Shown: piece by piece, positions 1 to 5,049 of the stretch
How the letters are laid out: every line of letters begins with the position of its first letter
Numbering within the stretch: position 1 is the first letter of the stretch
Source of the DNA: Methylophilaceae bacterium
GTDB taxonomy: Bacteria > Pseudomonadota > Gammaproteobacteria > Burkholderiales > Methylophilaceae
Assembly: GCA_010031285.1 (NCBI GenBank)
Contig: RHAY01000046.1
Coordinates: forward strand, 1 to 5,575
DNA length: 5,575 nt
Direction: 5' to 3'
The notes under the pieces: generated by a model
Databases searched by the model: none
What the model was told of the DNA's origin: nothing
The model's input: the letters and a program-made list of their open reading frames with translations, nothing else
Made by a program: the position numbers and the translations under genes

Positions 1-198
1 TTCAGCTTCATTTTGAGCTTTACAAGCTAAGCTATAGTCATTATTTTTAACTGCAATAACAGCAAGATTCTGTAATCGAGCGGCACGCTCTAATTCTTGA
101 ATCTTACTTTTACCAACAATATAGTTTGCAGAAGCAACAGTGGCTGATATAGCTGCAATCGCTGCTAATCCGTATGTTAATCCTACTAACTTTTTCAT
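1..198 (-). CDS. Small exported or membrane-anchored protein, C-terminus outside window
   Basis: The first 66 codons of a minus-strand gene that runs off the left edge. The start at 196-198 is well supported: an excellent Shine-Dalgarno, AAGGAGG on the minus strand (209-215), lies 10 bases upstream. The protein opens MKKLV, followed by a hydrophobic Ala/Gly-rich stretch (about residues 4-24) ending in ATVASA-N, which reads as a signal peptide with an AxA-type cleavage site or as a membrane anchor. After it comes a charged, probably helical part containing KIQELERAARLQNL and then NNDYSLACKAQNEAE. I do not recognise a family. Its promoter (237-265) resembles a sigma-32 promoter and it diverges from the hsp20 gene, so a role in envelope stress is possible, but that is inference. 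It shares a loose plan with the other small minus-strand protein at 687-896. Confidence 0.8.
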   Translation of the reverse strand, partial: MKKLVGLTYGLAAIAAISATVASANYIVGKSKIQELERAARLQNLAVIAVKNNDYSLACKAQNEAE

Positions 199-236
199 TA
201 CTTAATTTCCTCCTTCTGAGTTGATGTTAAAAAATT

Positions 237-265
237 TATATAGGGATTATTTAAAGTTTTTCAAG
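237..265 (-). promoter_or_regulatory. Promoter of the leftward small exported protein, sigma-32-like or sigma-70
   Basis: On the minus strand, CTTGAAA (259-265) is followed after 13 bases by CCCTATAT (238-245). Compared with the sigma-32 consensus CTTGAAA / CCCCATnT, the -35 matches completely and the -10 has one mismatch. The same bases also fit sigma-70: TTGAAA (259-264), 16-base spacer, TATATA (237-242). Transcription would start near 230, leaving a leader of about 30 bases before the ATG at 198. A promoter here is likely; which sigma factor uses it is open. Confidence 0.55.
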
Positions 266-300
266 ACAAATTGATTAAAAAAAAGTTCCTATAGTAAACC

Positions 301-329
301 CTTGAAATTTTTTACAAGCATCCCCATTT
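301..329 (+). promoter_or_regulatory. Sigma-32 (RpoH) heat-shock promoter of hsp20
   Basis: CTTGAAA (301-307), a 14-base spacer and CCCCATTT (322-329) match the classical sigma-32 consensus at every specified position. Transcription should start near 336, giving a leader of about 75 bases before the hsp20 ATG at 411. This is the expected control for a small heat-shock protein and independently supports that start codon. The promoter shows no decay although the gene it serves is broken. Confidence 0.9.
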
Positions 330-338
330 TTCCGTCAA

Positions 339-410
339 GTTCATAACGAACTACTCTATGCCTAATGGGTAGAGTTTGTTTAACTTGCTTATTTTAAGAA
401 GGAGAATTTT
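339..410 (+). promoter_or_regulatory. ROSE-like RNA thermometer in the hsp20 leader
   Basis: The leader can form successive hairpins: GTTC/GAAC (339-342 with 348-351); ACTCTA/TAGAGT (353-358 with 370-375), extended inward by CC/GG around a TAAT loop; and a final one that covers the ribosome binding site. In the last, CTTGCTT (384-390) faces AAGGAG (399-404): C384-G404, U385-A403, U386.G402, G387 bulged, C388-G401, U389-A400, U390-A399. UUGCU facing AGGA with a bulged G is the hallmark of ROSE thermometers, which melt on heating and let ribosomes start translation of small heat-shock proteins. The position directly before an IbpA-class gene fits. Pairings were worked out by hand, without folding energies. 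Confidence 0.65.
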
Positions 411-675
411 ATGAAAGTTTCATTTGGTCAACTTTATCCAACCACACTTGGATTTGAGAGAATGTTTAGAGATCTAGAAAGTATGCTGGATGATGATTCG
501 CCTAGTCGATACCATAGAAGTCAAAGGTGCCGAATATAAAGATGGCATTCTAAGAATTGGTTTAGAGAATATTATTCCCGAATCTCAAAAACCAAAGAAG
601 ATTGAAATTTCATCATTACATCAATTCACGCAGCCTAAAATTGAAGTAAAAGAAAAAGAAGTGAAAGCTGCTTAA
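411..675 (+). pseudogene. hsp20: Small heat-shock protein (Hsp20/IbpA class), core deleted and frameshifted
   Basis: The ATG at 411 follows AAGGAG (399-404). The first about 30 codons, with GQLYPTTLGFERMFRDLE, match the N-terminus of IbpA-class small heat-shock proteins (E. coli IbpA has LYRSAIGFDRLFNHLE). In this frame translation ends at 537-539, after 42 residues. The C-terminal part lies in the next frame from about 499 to the TAA at 673-675: LVDTIEVKGAEYKDGILRI matches the end of the alpha-crystallin domain, and PKKIEI carries the I-x-I oligomerisation motif, followed by a Lys/Glu-rich tail. Between the halves, roughly 60 residues of the beta-sandwich core are missing relative to IbpA (137 residues). 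The junction lies near 490-502, close to a GATGATGATT repeat. Intact family members are ATP-independent holdase chaperones; neither remaining fragment could form that fold. Confidence 0.88.
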
Positions 676-689
676 TCTAAGCATGCTTA
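669..689. repeat. Triple inverted repeat TGCTTA/TAAGCA between convergent genes
   Basis: TGCTTA (669-674), TAAGCA (678-683) and TGCTTA (684-689) can form alternative hairpins: 669-674 with 678-683 around a 3-base loop, or the perfect 12-base palindrome TAAGCATGCTTA (678-689). The element covers the hsp20 stop codon and abuts the stop of the convergent gene at 687. A run of A follows on the plus strand, so it is not a classical terminator for hsp20. It may help end transcription between the two convergent genes. Confidence 0.3.
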
Positions 690-896
690 AAAAAAGCCAC
701 TCATAGATTCAACAATAGCTTGTCGATTTGCTACAGCTTTTTCAGCAACACCCAAACAAAAGTTACCTTTATCTTCAAGAAAAGTTTTCTTTGAGGATGA
801 GGTTAGATTTGAATTTGATAAATAGGAATTAAAAAATAAATAAATCAGCGAGAAAAATACAATAAAAAGAATAAAAATTATGACTAGTTTTCTCAT
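687..896 (-). CDS. Small membrane-anchored protein of unknown function
   Basis: A 69-residue minus-strand gene convergent with hsp20. The start at 894-896 is supported by AAGGGG on the minus strand about 8 bases upstream. Residues 3-24 are strongly hydrophobic (VIIFILFIVFFSLIYLFF), an uncleaved anchor or signal sequence. A Ser/Asn-rich linker follows, then DKGNFCLGVAEKAVANRQAI with a single Cys and a short end, ESMSGFF. I recognise no domain. The MRKLV start and the pattern of small polar residues, aromatic, Cys and spaced Ala loosely recall the protein at 1-198 (MKKLV, NNDYSLACKAQNEA), so the two may be distant relatives flanking hsp20; this is inference from a short match. It could also be the remnant of a longer protein. 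Confidence 0.65.
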   Translation of the reverse strand: MRKLVIIFILFIVFFSLIYLFFNSYLSNSNLTSSSKKTFLEDKGNFCLGVAEKAVANRQAIVESMSGFF

Positions 897-1055
897 AGTT
901 TTACCCCTTAATCTCTAAATCTAGAGCTTGAAATTTTAAATAAGTGAATATCTTACAGCATTTGTCATTAATGGAGAGGCACAAGGTTTCTGGATTTTGC
1001 CAGGGCTTAACATAAAGGTGTGTTGCAAAAGATTATCTGCAATATAATTATTTTG

Positions 1056-1691
1056 ATGAAACATATCCTTGTTTATGCTGATTCTATTTCATGGGGAATT
1101 ATTCCTATGTCTCGAAATCGCTTTCCTTTTCATCAAAGATGGCCTGGTATTCTCGAAAATAATCTTAATAAAGTAGGGAAAGATGTTCGTGTAATTGAAG
1201 ATTGTCTAAATGGTAGACGCACTATGTACCATGACCCTATTAGACCTGGTCGCAATGGCCTGATTGGGTTATCAGAACGCATTGAAGTTAATTCTCCGCT
1301 TGAATTAGTTATCTTGATGTTAGGTACCAATGATTTTCAGGTTAATCATGCACATACTGCTAAAGATGCTGCAAAAGGTATGAAAGCATTGATCGATGAA
1401 ATTCGCCACACTAATCTCGAACCAGGAATGCACATTCCAAAAATACTTGTCATAGCCCCTCCACCTATATTAGAACCAAAAGGTGATATTGCAATAAAAT
1501 TTATAGATGGCGATAAAAAATGTCTAGGGCTCGCAGCAGTATACGAGCAATTATGTAAAGAAGAAAAATGTGATTTTTTTGATGCTGGTAAAGTTACTAC
1601 TTCTAGTCTAGTCGATGGTGTTCATTTTGATCTTGATCAGCATTTAATCTTTGGCCATGCAATAGCAGAATATGTTAAAACTTTTATTTAA
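1056..1691 (+). CDS. SGNH/GDSL-type hydrolase (esterase/lipase family)
   Basis: A 211-residue protein with the SGNH hydrolase plan. Block I is ILVYADSISWG near the N-terminus, with the nucleophile Ser10; the usual GDSL reads ADSI here. NGRR (residues 52-55) probably supplies the oxyanion glycine. GTND (90-93) is the classical block III with Asn92, and DGVH (187-190) gives Asp187 and His190 of the triad. WPGILE (29-34) and the length are typical of arylesterase-like members that cleave esters of small acyl or aryl groups. The ATG at 1056 is preferred over the GTG at 1020 because the usual N-terminus begins directly at the first beta strand. No clear Shine-Dalgarno lies before either start. There is no signal peptide, so it is probably cytoplasmic. 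All catalytic residues are present and it appears intact; the substrate cannot be predicted. Confidence 0.88.
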   Translation: MKHILVYADSISWGIIPMSRNRFPFHQRWPGILENNLNKVGKDVRVIEDCLNGRRTMYHDPIRPGRNGLIGLSERIEVNSPLELVILMLGTNDFQVNHAHTAKDAAKGMKALIDEIRHTNLEPGMHIPKILVIAPPPILEPKGDIAIKFIDGDKKCLGLAAVYEQLCKEEKCDFFDAGKVTTSSLVDGVHFDLDQHLIFGHAIAEYVKTFI

Positions 1692-1777
1692 GATACGAGC
1701 ATTTACTTCTTCAAAACCTGAAAAGGATAAAAAGGGATGTGTAAGCTAACTAGGCTCATTTTGGACATGTCATTTGG

Positions 1778-1806
1778 TTGAACTTTTACTTGCAGGGGCG
1801 TATCCT
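1778..1806 (+). promoter_or_regulatory. Possible sigma-70 promoter of the metal-handling genes
   Basis: TTGAAC (1778-1783), a 17-base spacer and TATCCT (1801-1806) each match four of six consensus positions. Transcription would begin near the proposed GTG start at 1813, implying an almost leaderless first message. The spacer is ordinary, not the 19-20 bases typical of MerR-controlled promoters. A small palindrome GACATGTC lies just upstream (1764-1771). This is weak evidence; the genes could instead be read from further upstream. Confidence 0.25.
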
Positions 1807-1812
1807 AAGTAT

Positions 1813-2105
1813 GTGAAATTTATTAAGAAATATCTAATTTTGTGTTTGCTATTTGTGATGCCACTTCAGGGTATTGCAGCTAGTGCCATCAAACTAAAGA
1901 ACATAAACATTCTAAAGAAGTTCAAAGCCATAACGCTTCTCATCATTGCTTATCATTCTGTGCTCAAGTTGGTATGGCGGCATTAACTCAGGATACTAAT
2001 GTTGTATTTTCTCAAGATAACGACATTGTTTATAACCAGTATTTACATCATTACAATTCTGTAATTCTTCCTCACATTCAAAGACCACCCATTAGCTTTT
2101 CTTAA
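1813..2105 (+). pseudogene. His/Cys-rich exported protein, one-base frameshift (first gene of the metal set)
   Basis: From a GTG at 1813 the frame encodes MKFIKKYLILCLLFVMPLQG then IAASA, a clear signal peptide with an AxA cleavage site. Past 1887 this frame gives an implausible sequence ending at 1986, while the frame one base back encodes a coherent tail from CAT at 1887 to the TAA at 2103-2105. That tail begins HQTKEHKHSKEVQSHN, then ASHHCLSFCAQVG, and ends PHIQRPPISFS. Restoring one C at 1885-1887 (GCC to GCCC) joins the two into a single protein of about 97 residues. His26, 31, 33, 40, 44, 45 and the Cys46-x3-Cys50 pair look made for binding metal in the periplasm. It loosely recalls DUF2946-like proteins found beside metal transporters; I am not certain of the family. 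A weak AGGGG (1794-1798) precedes the start. A sequencing error could also explain the frameshift. Confidence 0.75.
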
Positions 2106-2117
2106 AAAATAGTTTTG

Positions 2118-2140
2118 GGCTTTTTAAAGCCTTATTTTTA
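2118..2140 (+). terminator. Weak terminator- or attenuator-like hairpin
   Basis: GGCTT (2118-2122) pairs with AAGCC (2127-2131) around a 4-base loop and is followed by TTATTTTTATT. It sits between the frameshifted His-rich gene and the outer-membrane protein gene and may reduce read-through. The stem is short, so strong termination is unlikely. Confidence 0.35.
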
Positions 2141-2156
2141 TTATTTAAGGAAATCT

Positions 2157-2816
2157 ATGTTTACTTATAAATTTAGATTATGGGTTCTACCTTTAATCTT
2201 ATTATCAAGTCATTTAGCATTGGCAGCTCCTATGGGTTTTGAGGGTTCTGTCATGACTATGGGTGACTTCAATCAAAATTGGCGAGAAGTGGGGTTTAAT
2301 TATGCAATCACTTCACGTGATGCTTTGGGATTAAATCATTTGGAGTTTCGTTCAGATGATCACCAAGATAAACGTGTGGTTGATACGGTTAATTACACTC
2401 GCTTATTATCTCGTTGGAACTTAACAGATGCTCAGAGTAATCTTTGGTTGTTTATGGGTTTAGGTCAAATACGAGAAGGTCATATTGCTGATGGTGTTGA
2501 AGCTAATACTAATAGCTTTGTGACTTCACCAGGTTTTCAGTTTGATTATGAAACGAGACGTATTTACTTTGCTACAACTCATAAACTTTATCGCGCCACT
2601 AACCTAAATCACGACACAACATCAATTCGTGCGGGCTTCTCTTTTTACGAAGCTGATTACGATCAAACTCAGCCGTGGTTTATTTTAGAGACCAAATATA
2701 CCAATCAGATCTCAGACAAGATTGAAGTGATACCAAGGAGTATTTATGAAACAGTTATTACTTTTAGTAGTAGGTTTAGGATTATCTTTAACAACTTTTG
2801 CGACACCGTCTTATAA
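2157..2816 (+). CDS. Outer-membrane beta-barrel-type protein of the metal set, C-terminus probably lost
   Basis: The ATG at 2157 follows AAGG (2147-2150), and the protein begins with a signal peptide (FRLWVLPLILLSSHLALA-AP, mature from about residue 28); an upstream start at 2115 would put extra residues before the signal and is not preferred. The mature part alternates polar and aromatic residues in short strands (FEGSVMTMGDFNQNWREVGF, FNYAITSRDALGL, GFSFYEADY, PWFILETKY), as in small beta-barrel outer-membrane proteins. Proteins of this look occur next to MerP/MerT-like genes. After about 2733 (KIEVIP) the reading frame passes through the ribosome binding site of the next gene and overlaps it by 71 bases, ending NNFCDTVL with no terminal aromatic. 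I infer that the last strands and native stop were deleted, which would remove the BAM-recognised end and probably prevent barrel assembly. Confidence 0.7.
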   Translation: MFTYKFRLWVLPLILLSSHLALAAPMGFEGSVMTMGDFNQNWREVGFNYAITSRDALGLNHLEFRSDDHQDKRVVDTVNYTRLLSRWNLTDAQSNLWLFMGLGQIREGHIADGVEANTNSFVTSPGFQFDYETRRIYFATTHKLYRATNLNHDTTSIRAGFSFYEADYDQTQPWFILETKYTNQISDKIEVIPRSIYETVITFSSRFRIIFNNFCDTVL

Positions 2817-3066
2817 AGTGACAGTCAATGGGATGGTATGTTCTTTTTGTGCGCAAGGTATAGAAAAGAAGATGAAAGCATTACCTGAAACGAAAGGGGT
2901 ATATGTGGAATTAAAAAATCATCTTGTGGTGGTTGAAGCAAAAGATGGTTTAACTATATCGCAAGACACGATTAAAAAAATCATTAAAGATGCAGGCTAC
3001 GAAGTTAAAAGTATCGAAGTTAGTGATCATCCTATTGAGCATATTAAGTCAGGCATGGATAAATGA
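2746..3066 (+). CDS. Periplasmic HMA-domain metal-binding protein (MerP-like)
   Basis: A 106-residue protein starting at ATG 2746, 5 bases after AAGGAG (2735-2740). Residues 1-19 form a signal peptide (KQLLLLVVGLGLSLTTFA-TP). Residues 22-95 form one heavy-metal-associated (HMA) domain with the beta-alpha-beta start YKVTVNGMVCSFCAQGIEKK. Cys32 and Cys35 make the CxxC site that binds a soft metal ion (Hg, Cu or similar), though the usual GMTCxxC reads GMVCSFC. The tail adds two His (DHPIEHIKSGMDK). The family picks up metal in the periplasm and hands it to a membrane carrier; the gene here overlaps the MerT-like gene by four bases (ATGA), so translation is probably coupled and the two likely work as a pair. 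No MerR regulator or MerA reductase lies in the window, so mercury specificity should not be assumed. Confidence 0.9.
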   Translation: MKQLLLLVVGLGLSLTTFATPSYKVTVNGMVCSFCAQGIEKKMKALPETKGVYVELKNHLVVVEAKDGLTISQDTIKKIIKDAGYEVKSIEVSDHPIEHIKSGMDK

Positions 3067-3464
3067 TGACAAAACATCACTTACATCCTAATCTAGTCAA
3101 AACAAAACACTTGTCTTACTTAAGTTTATTTACATCTGGTGGCACACTCATTTGTTGTGCCTTACCAGCCTTGCTTGTAGGTTTAGGTGCTGGTGCTGTG
3201 ATGGCCTCACTCGTGAGTTCTGTGCCACAGATTGTCTGGTTTTCAGAGCATAAATTAGGTGTATTCATATTTGCTGGAATAATGTTATCTATATCGGGTT
3301 TTCTGCAATGGAAAGCGAGATCTTTACCTTGTCCAAGTGATAAAGCGTTAGCTGAAATTTGTAATAAAACTAGAGTAAAATCATTACGAGTTTATTATTT
3401 TTCAGTGACAGTATTTTTAATAGGTGGCTTTATGGCTTTTGCAGCACCTTGGTTAATAAGTTAA
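3063..3464 (+). CDS. MerT-like inner-membrane metal transport protein
   Basis: A 133-residue membrane protein whose ATG (3063) overlaps the stop of the HMA gene; the ATG at 3066 is equally possible, and AGG at 3051-3053 serves as ribosome binding site. Three membrane helices are visible (about residues 23-52, 64-83 and 108-131). The first contains TLICCALPALLVGLGAGAV with Cys31-Cys32, the vicinal pair that in MerT takes metal from MerP. The loop between helices 2 and 3 holds Cys90 and Cys100 (LPCPSDKALAEIC), like the second Cys pair of MerT. The His-rich N-terminus (TKHHLH) may add metal contacts. In MerT/MerP systems this moves Hg(II) inward for reduction by MerA. With no merA here, the pair may carry another metal or depend on functions encoded elsewhere. 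All key cysteines are present. Confidence 0.88.
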   Translation: MMTKHHLHPNLVKTKHLSYLSLFTSGGTLICCALPALLVGLGAGAVMASLVSSVPQIVWFSEHKLGVFIFAGIMLSISGFLQWKARSLPCPSDKALAEICNKTRVKSLRVYYFSVTVFLIGGFMAFAAPWLIS

Positions 3465-3484
3465 TTTTATAAAGGAGAAATAAC

Positions 3485-3610
3485 ATGGAACATATGATGG
3501 GTGAAGCACACTGTTGGCATATGGTTTTTATATGTTTACTAATGACTACATTTTTAGTTTTAGGAATAGCATCTTTTATTAAGTATTTATTTTTTAGTAA
3601 AAAGAAATAG
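3485..3610 (+). CDS. 41-residue His/Met/Cys-headed single-span membrane peptide
   Basis: A short gene directly after the MerT-like gene (20-base gap) with a strong ribosome binding site, AAAGGAG, 7-8 bases before the ATG at 3485; it ends just before the operon terminator. The head, MEHMMGEAHCWHM, packs three His, four Met (counting the start) and one Cys into 13 residues, all potential soft-metal ligands. A single hydrophobic helix follows (about residues 14-36, VFICLLMTTFLVLGIASFI then KYLFF), and the tail SKKK predicts Lys on the cytoplasmic side and the metal-binding head in the periplasm. I recognise no named family. Position, ribosome binding site and composition argue that it is a real part of the metal set, perhaps an accessory to the MerT-like carrier; the function is inferred from composition only. 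Confidence 0.75.
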   Translation: MEHMMGEAHCWHMVFICLLMTTFLVLGIASFIKYLFFSKKK

Positions 3611-3623
3611 TAAATCAGAGCGT

Positions 3624-3654
3624 AAAAAAGCCACTATAAAATAGTGGTTTTTTT
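3624..3654 (+). terminator. Intrinsic terminator of the metal-handling genes
   Basis: CCACTAT (3631-3637) and ATAGTGG (3641-3647) form a perfect 7-base-pair stem with an AAA loop, followed by seven T (3648-3654) and preceded by six A (3624-3629), so it may also act on the other strand. It begins 14 bases after the stop of the 41-residue peptide gene and marks the end of that transcription unit. Confidence 0.9.
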
Positions 3655-3834
3655 ATTTGATCAATTCTGTTAGATACACCTTTTAATTATCATCTGCTTG
3701 AACCTTTTAGCTAATCTCCCAAAATGGGATAATTACAGTATTTTTTAAGATTGAAGAAGGTTTGGGAGTGTTAAAAGTAGAGAAGAAAAAAAAGGTGCGT
3801 GAATAAAGAATCAAAAAGCTAGTAAGATACACTG

Positions 3835-4990
3835 ATGAAAAAAATTATTTCCATTTTCTTAATAGTTATTCTTTATTCCTGTCAAACAATACCTTCTGCA
3901 GATTTACCCATTTCAAGTGTAGGAAAAAATCCGCAATTACCTGAACCAAGTCCATCAATAATTCCAACGGTCATTATTGCAAAAGCCTCACAATGGTCGC
4001 TGGTTATATGTCTTGCCTAATGGGGATGTATTAGTTGCACAATCTAATAAACAACCACCTAAAAAAACATCAAGTTTAAAAGACCTTGTTGCAAAATATA
4101 TTATGAAACGCGCTGGGGCGGGGATTGATAGCCCAGATAAAATAAGTCTTCTTCGAGATAAAAATAGTGATGGTATCGCAGAATATTCAAGCGATTTTTT
4201 AACAGAATTACACTCACCCTTTGGTATGGCATTAATCGGTAACGATCTATATGTTGCTAATACTAATGCGGTTATGCGTTTCCATTATGAGTTAGGGGAT
4301 ACAAAAATTGATATAAAAAAATATCCTCCTGAAAAAATAGTAGATTTACCAGAGGGTGATATTAATTATCACTGGACTAAAAATATTATTGCATCACTTG
4401 ATGGTACCAAACTTTTTGTGACTATCGGATCTAATAGTAATATTGGAGAAAATGGCTTAAGCCAAGAACAAGATAGAGCTGCAATTCTAGAAGTTGATCT
4501 TAAAACAAGACAAAAAAGAATGTATGCATCAGGCCTCAGAAATCCTAATGGGCTTGCATGGCAACCTTTAACAAATCAATTATGGACAGTTGTTAATGAA
4601 AGAGATGAATTAGGTAATGATTTGGTGCCTGATTATTTAACTTCAGTTGATGATGGTGATTTTTTTGGATGGCCATATGTATATTATAAAAATCATCGAG
4701 ATCCTCGAGTAAAAGAAATTATGCCAAAAAACTTAAACTTACGATCACCTGATTATGCATTAGGATCTCATGTAGCAGCTCTAGGATTAGTTTTTTCTAA
4801 TGCATCACAATTTACTGCACCTTATAACAATGGGGTATTTGTAAGTGAACATGGGTCGTGGAATAGAAAACCTTTTGTAGTTGAAGATGAAGCTTATGGA
4901 AGGCCGGTAGGAGTAGTTATTGATAAAAAAGGAAACCTTCTTATTGCCGATGATGTCGGTAATCGTGTTTGGCGTGTGACTCCAAAGTAG
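3835..4990 (+). pseudogene. Sorbosone dehydrogenase-like PQQ beta-propeller lipoprotein, two internal deletions
   Basis: The ATG at 3835 opens a lipoprotein signal (IISIFLIVILYSC, lipobox LYSC with Cys16) and a family-like segment, SIIPTVIIAKASQW, before the frame stops at 4018-4020. The rest is in another frame from about 3998 (RWLYVLPNGDVLVAQS) to the TAG at 4988-4990. Family members carry roughly 20-25 more residues here, ending GLDHP before RWLYVLPNGD, so an out-of-frame deletion near 3988-3998 is likely. Downstream the beta-propeller is well conserved: MKRAGAG, HSPFGMALIGNDLYVANT, HWTKNIIASLDGTKLFVTIG, GLRNPNGLAWQP, VNERDELGNDLVPDYLTSV, FFGWPY, HGSWNRKPF, EAYGRPVGV, LLIADDVGNRVWRVT. Between HGSWNRKPF and the EAYGRPVGV block (about 4876), the usual SGYKVxFVPF to LTGF stretch of about 30 residues is missing in frame. 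Intact members oxidise sugars or aldehydes with PQQ in the periplasm. A downstream start (TTG 3977) could give a 337-residue product without signal or first strand, probably inactive. Confidence 0.85.
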
Positions 4991-5049
4991 TCCTGATTTC
5001 TAGAATATTATTGTTGGAACTACTCCTAAGCAATTTAATCATAAACAAT

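Noticed and set aside
1020..1055. GTG start of the SGNH hydrolase
   Set aside because: It adds a 12-residue stretch before the first beta strand that family members lack, and has no Shine-Dalgarno.
1133..1330. Minus-strand reading frame inside the SGNH hydrolase gene
   Set aside because: It lies wholly opposite a well-supported catalytic gene and has no family-like sequence or ribosome binding site; a shadow frame.
1774..1812. Upstream TTG start for the His-rich protein
   Set aside because: It would place about 13 unlike residues before a good signal peptide; the GTG at 1813 gives a normal signal sequence.
3717..3729. Hairpin TCCCA-AAA-TGGGA before the sorbosone dehydrogenase-like gene
   Set aside because: The stem is only five pairs, has no clear role, and no matching promoter or terminator context was found. 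The rest of 3655-3834 shows nothing I can name.
4986..5024. Imperfect inverted repeat AGTAGTCC / GGAACTACT between dehydrogenase and AOX genes
   Set aside because: It has a 22-base loop, a bulge and no T run after it, so there is too little support for a terminator or operator.
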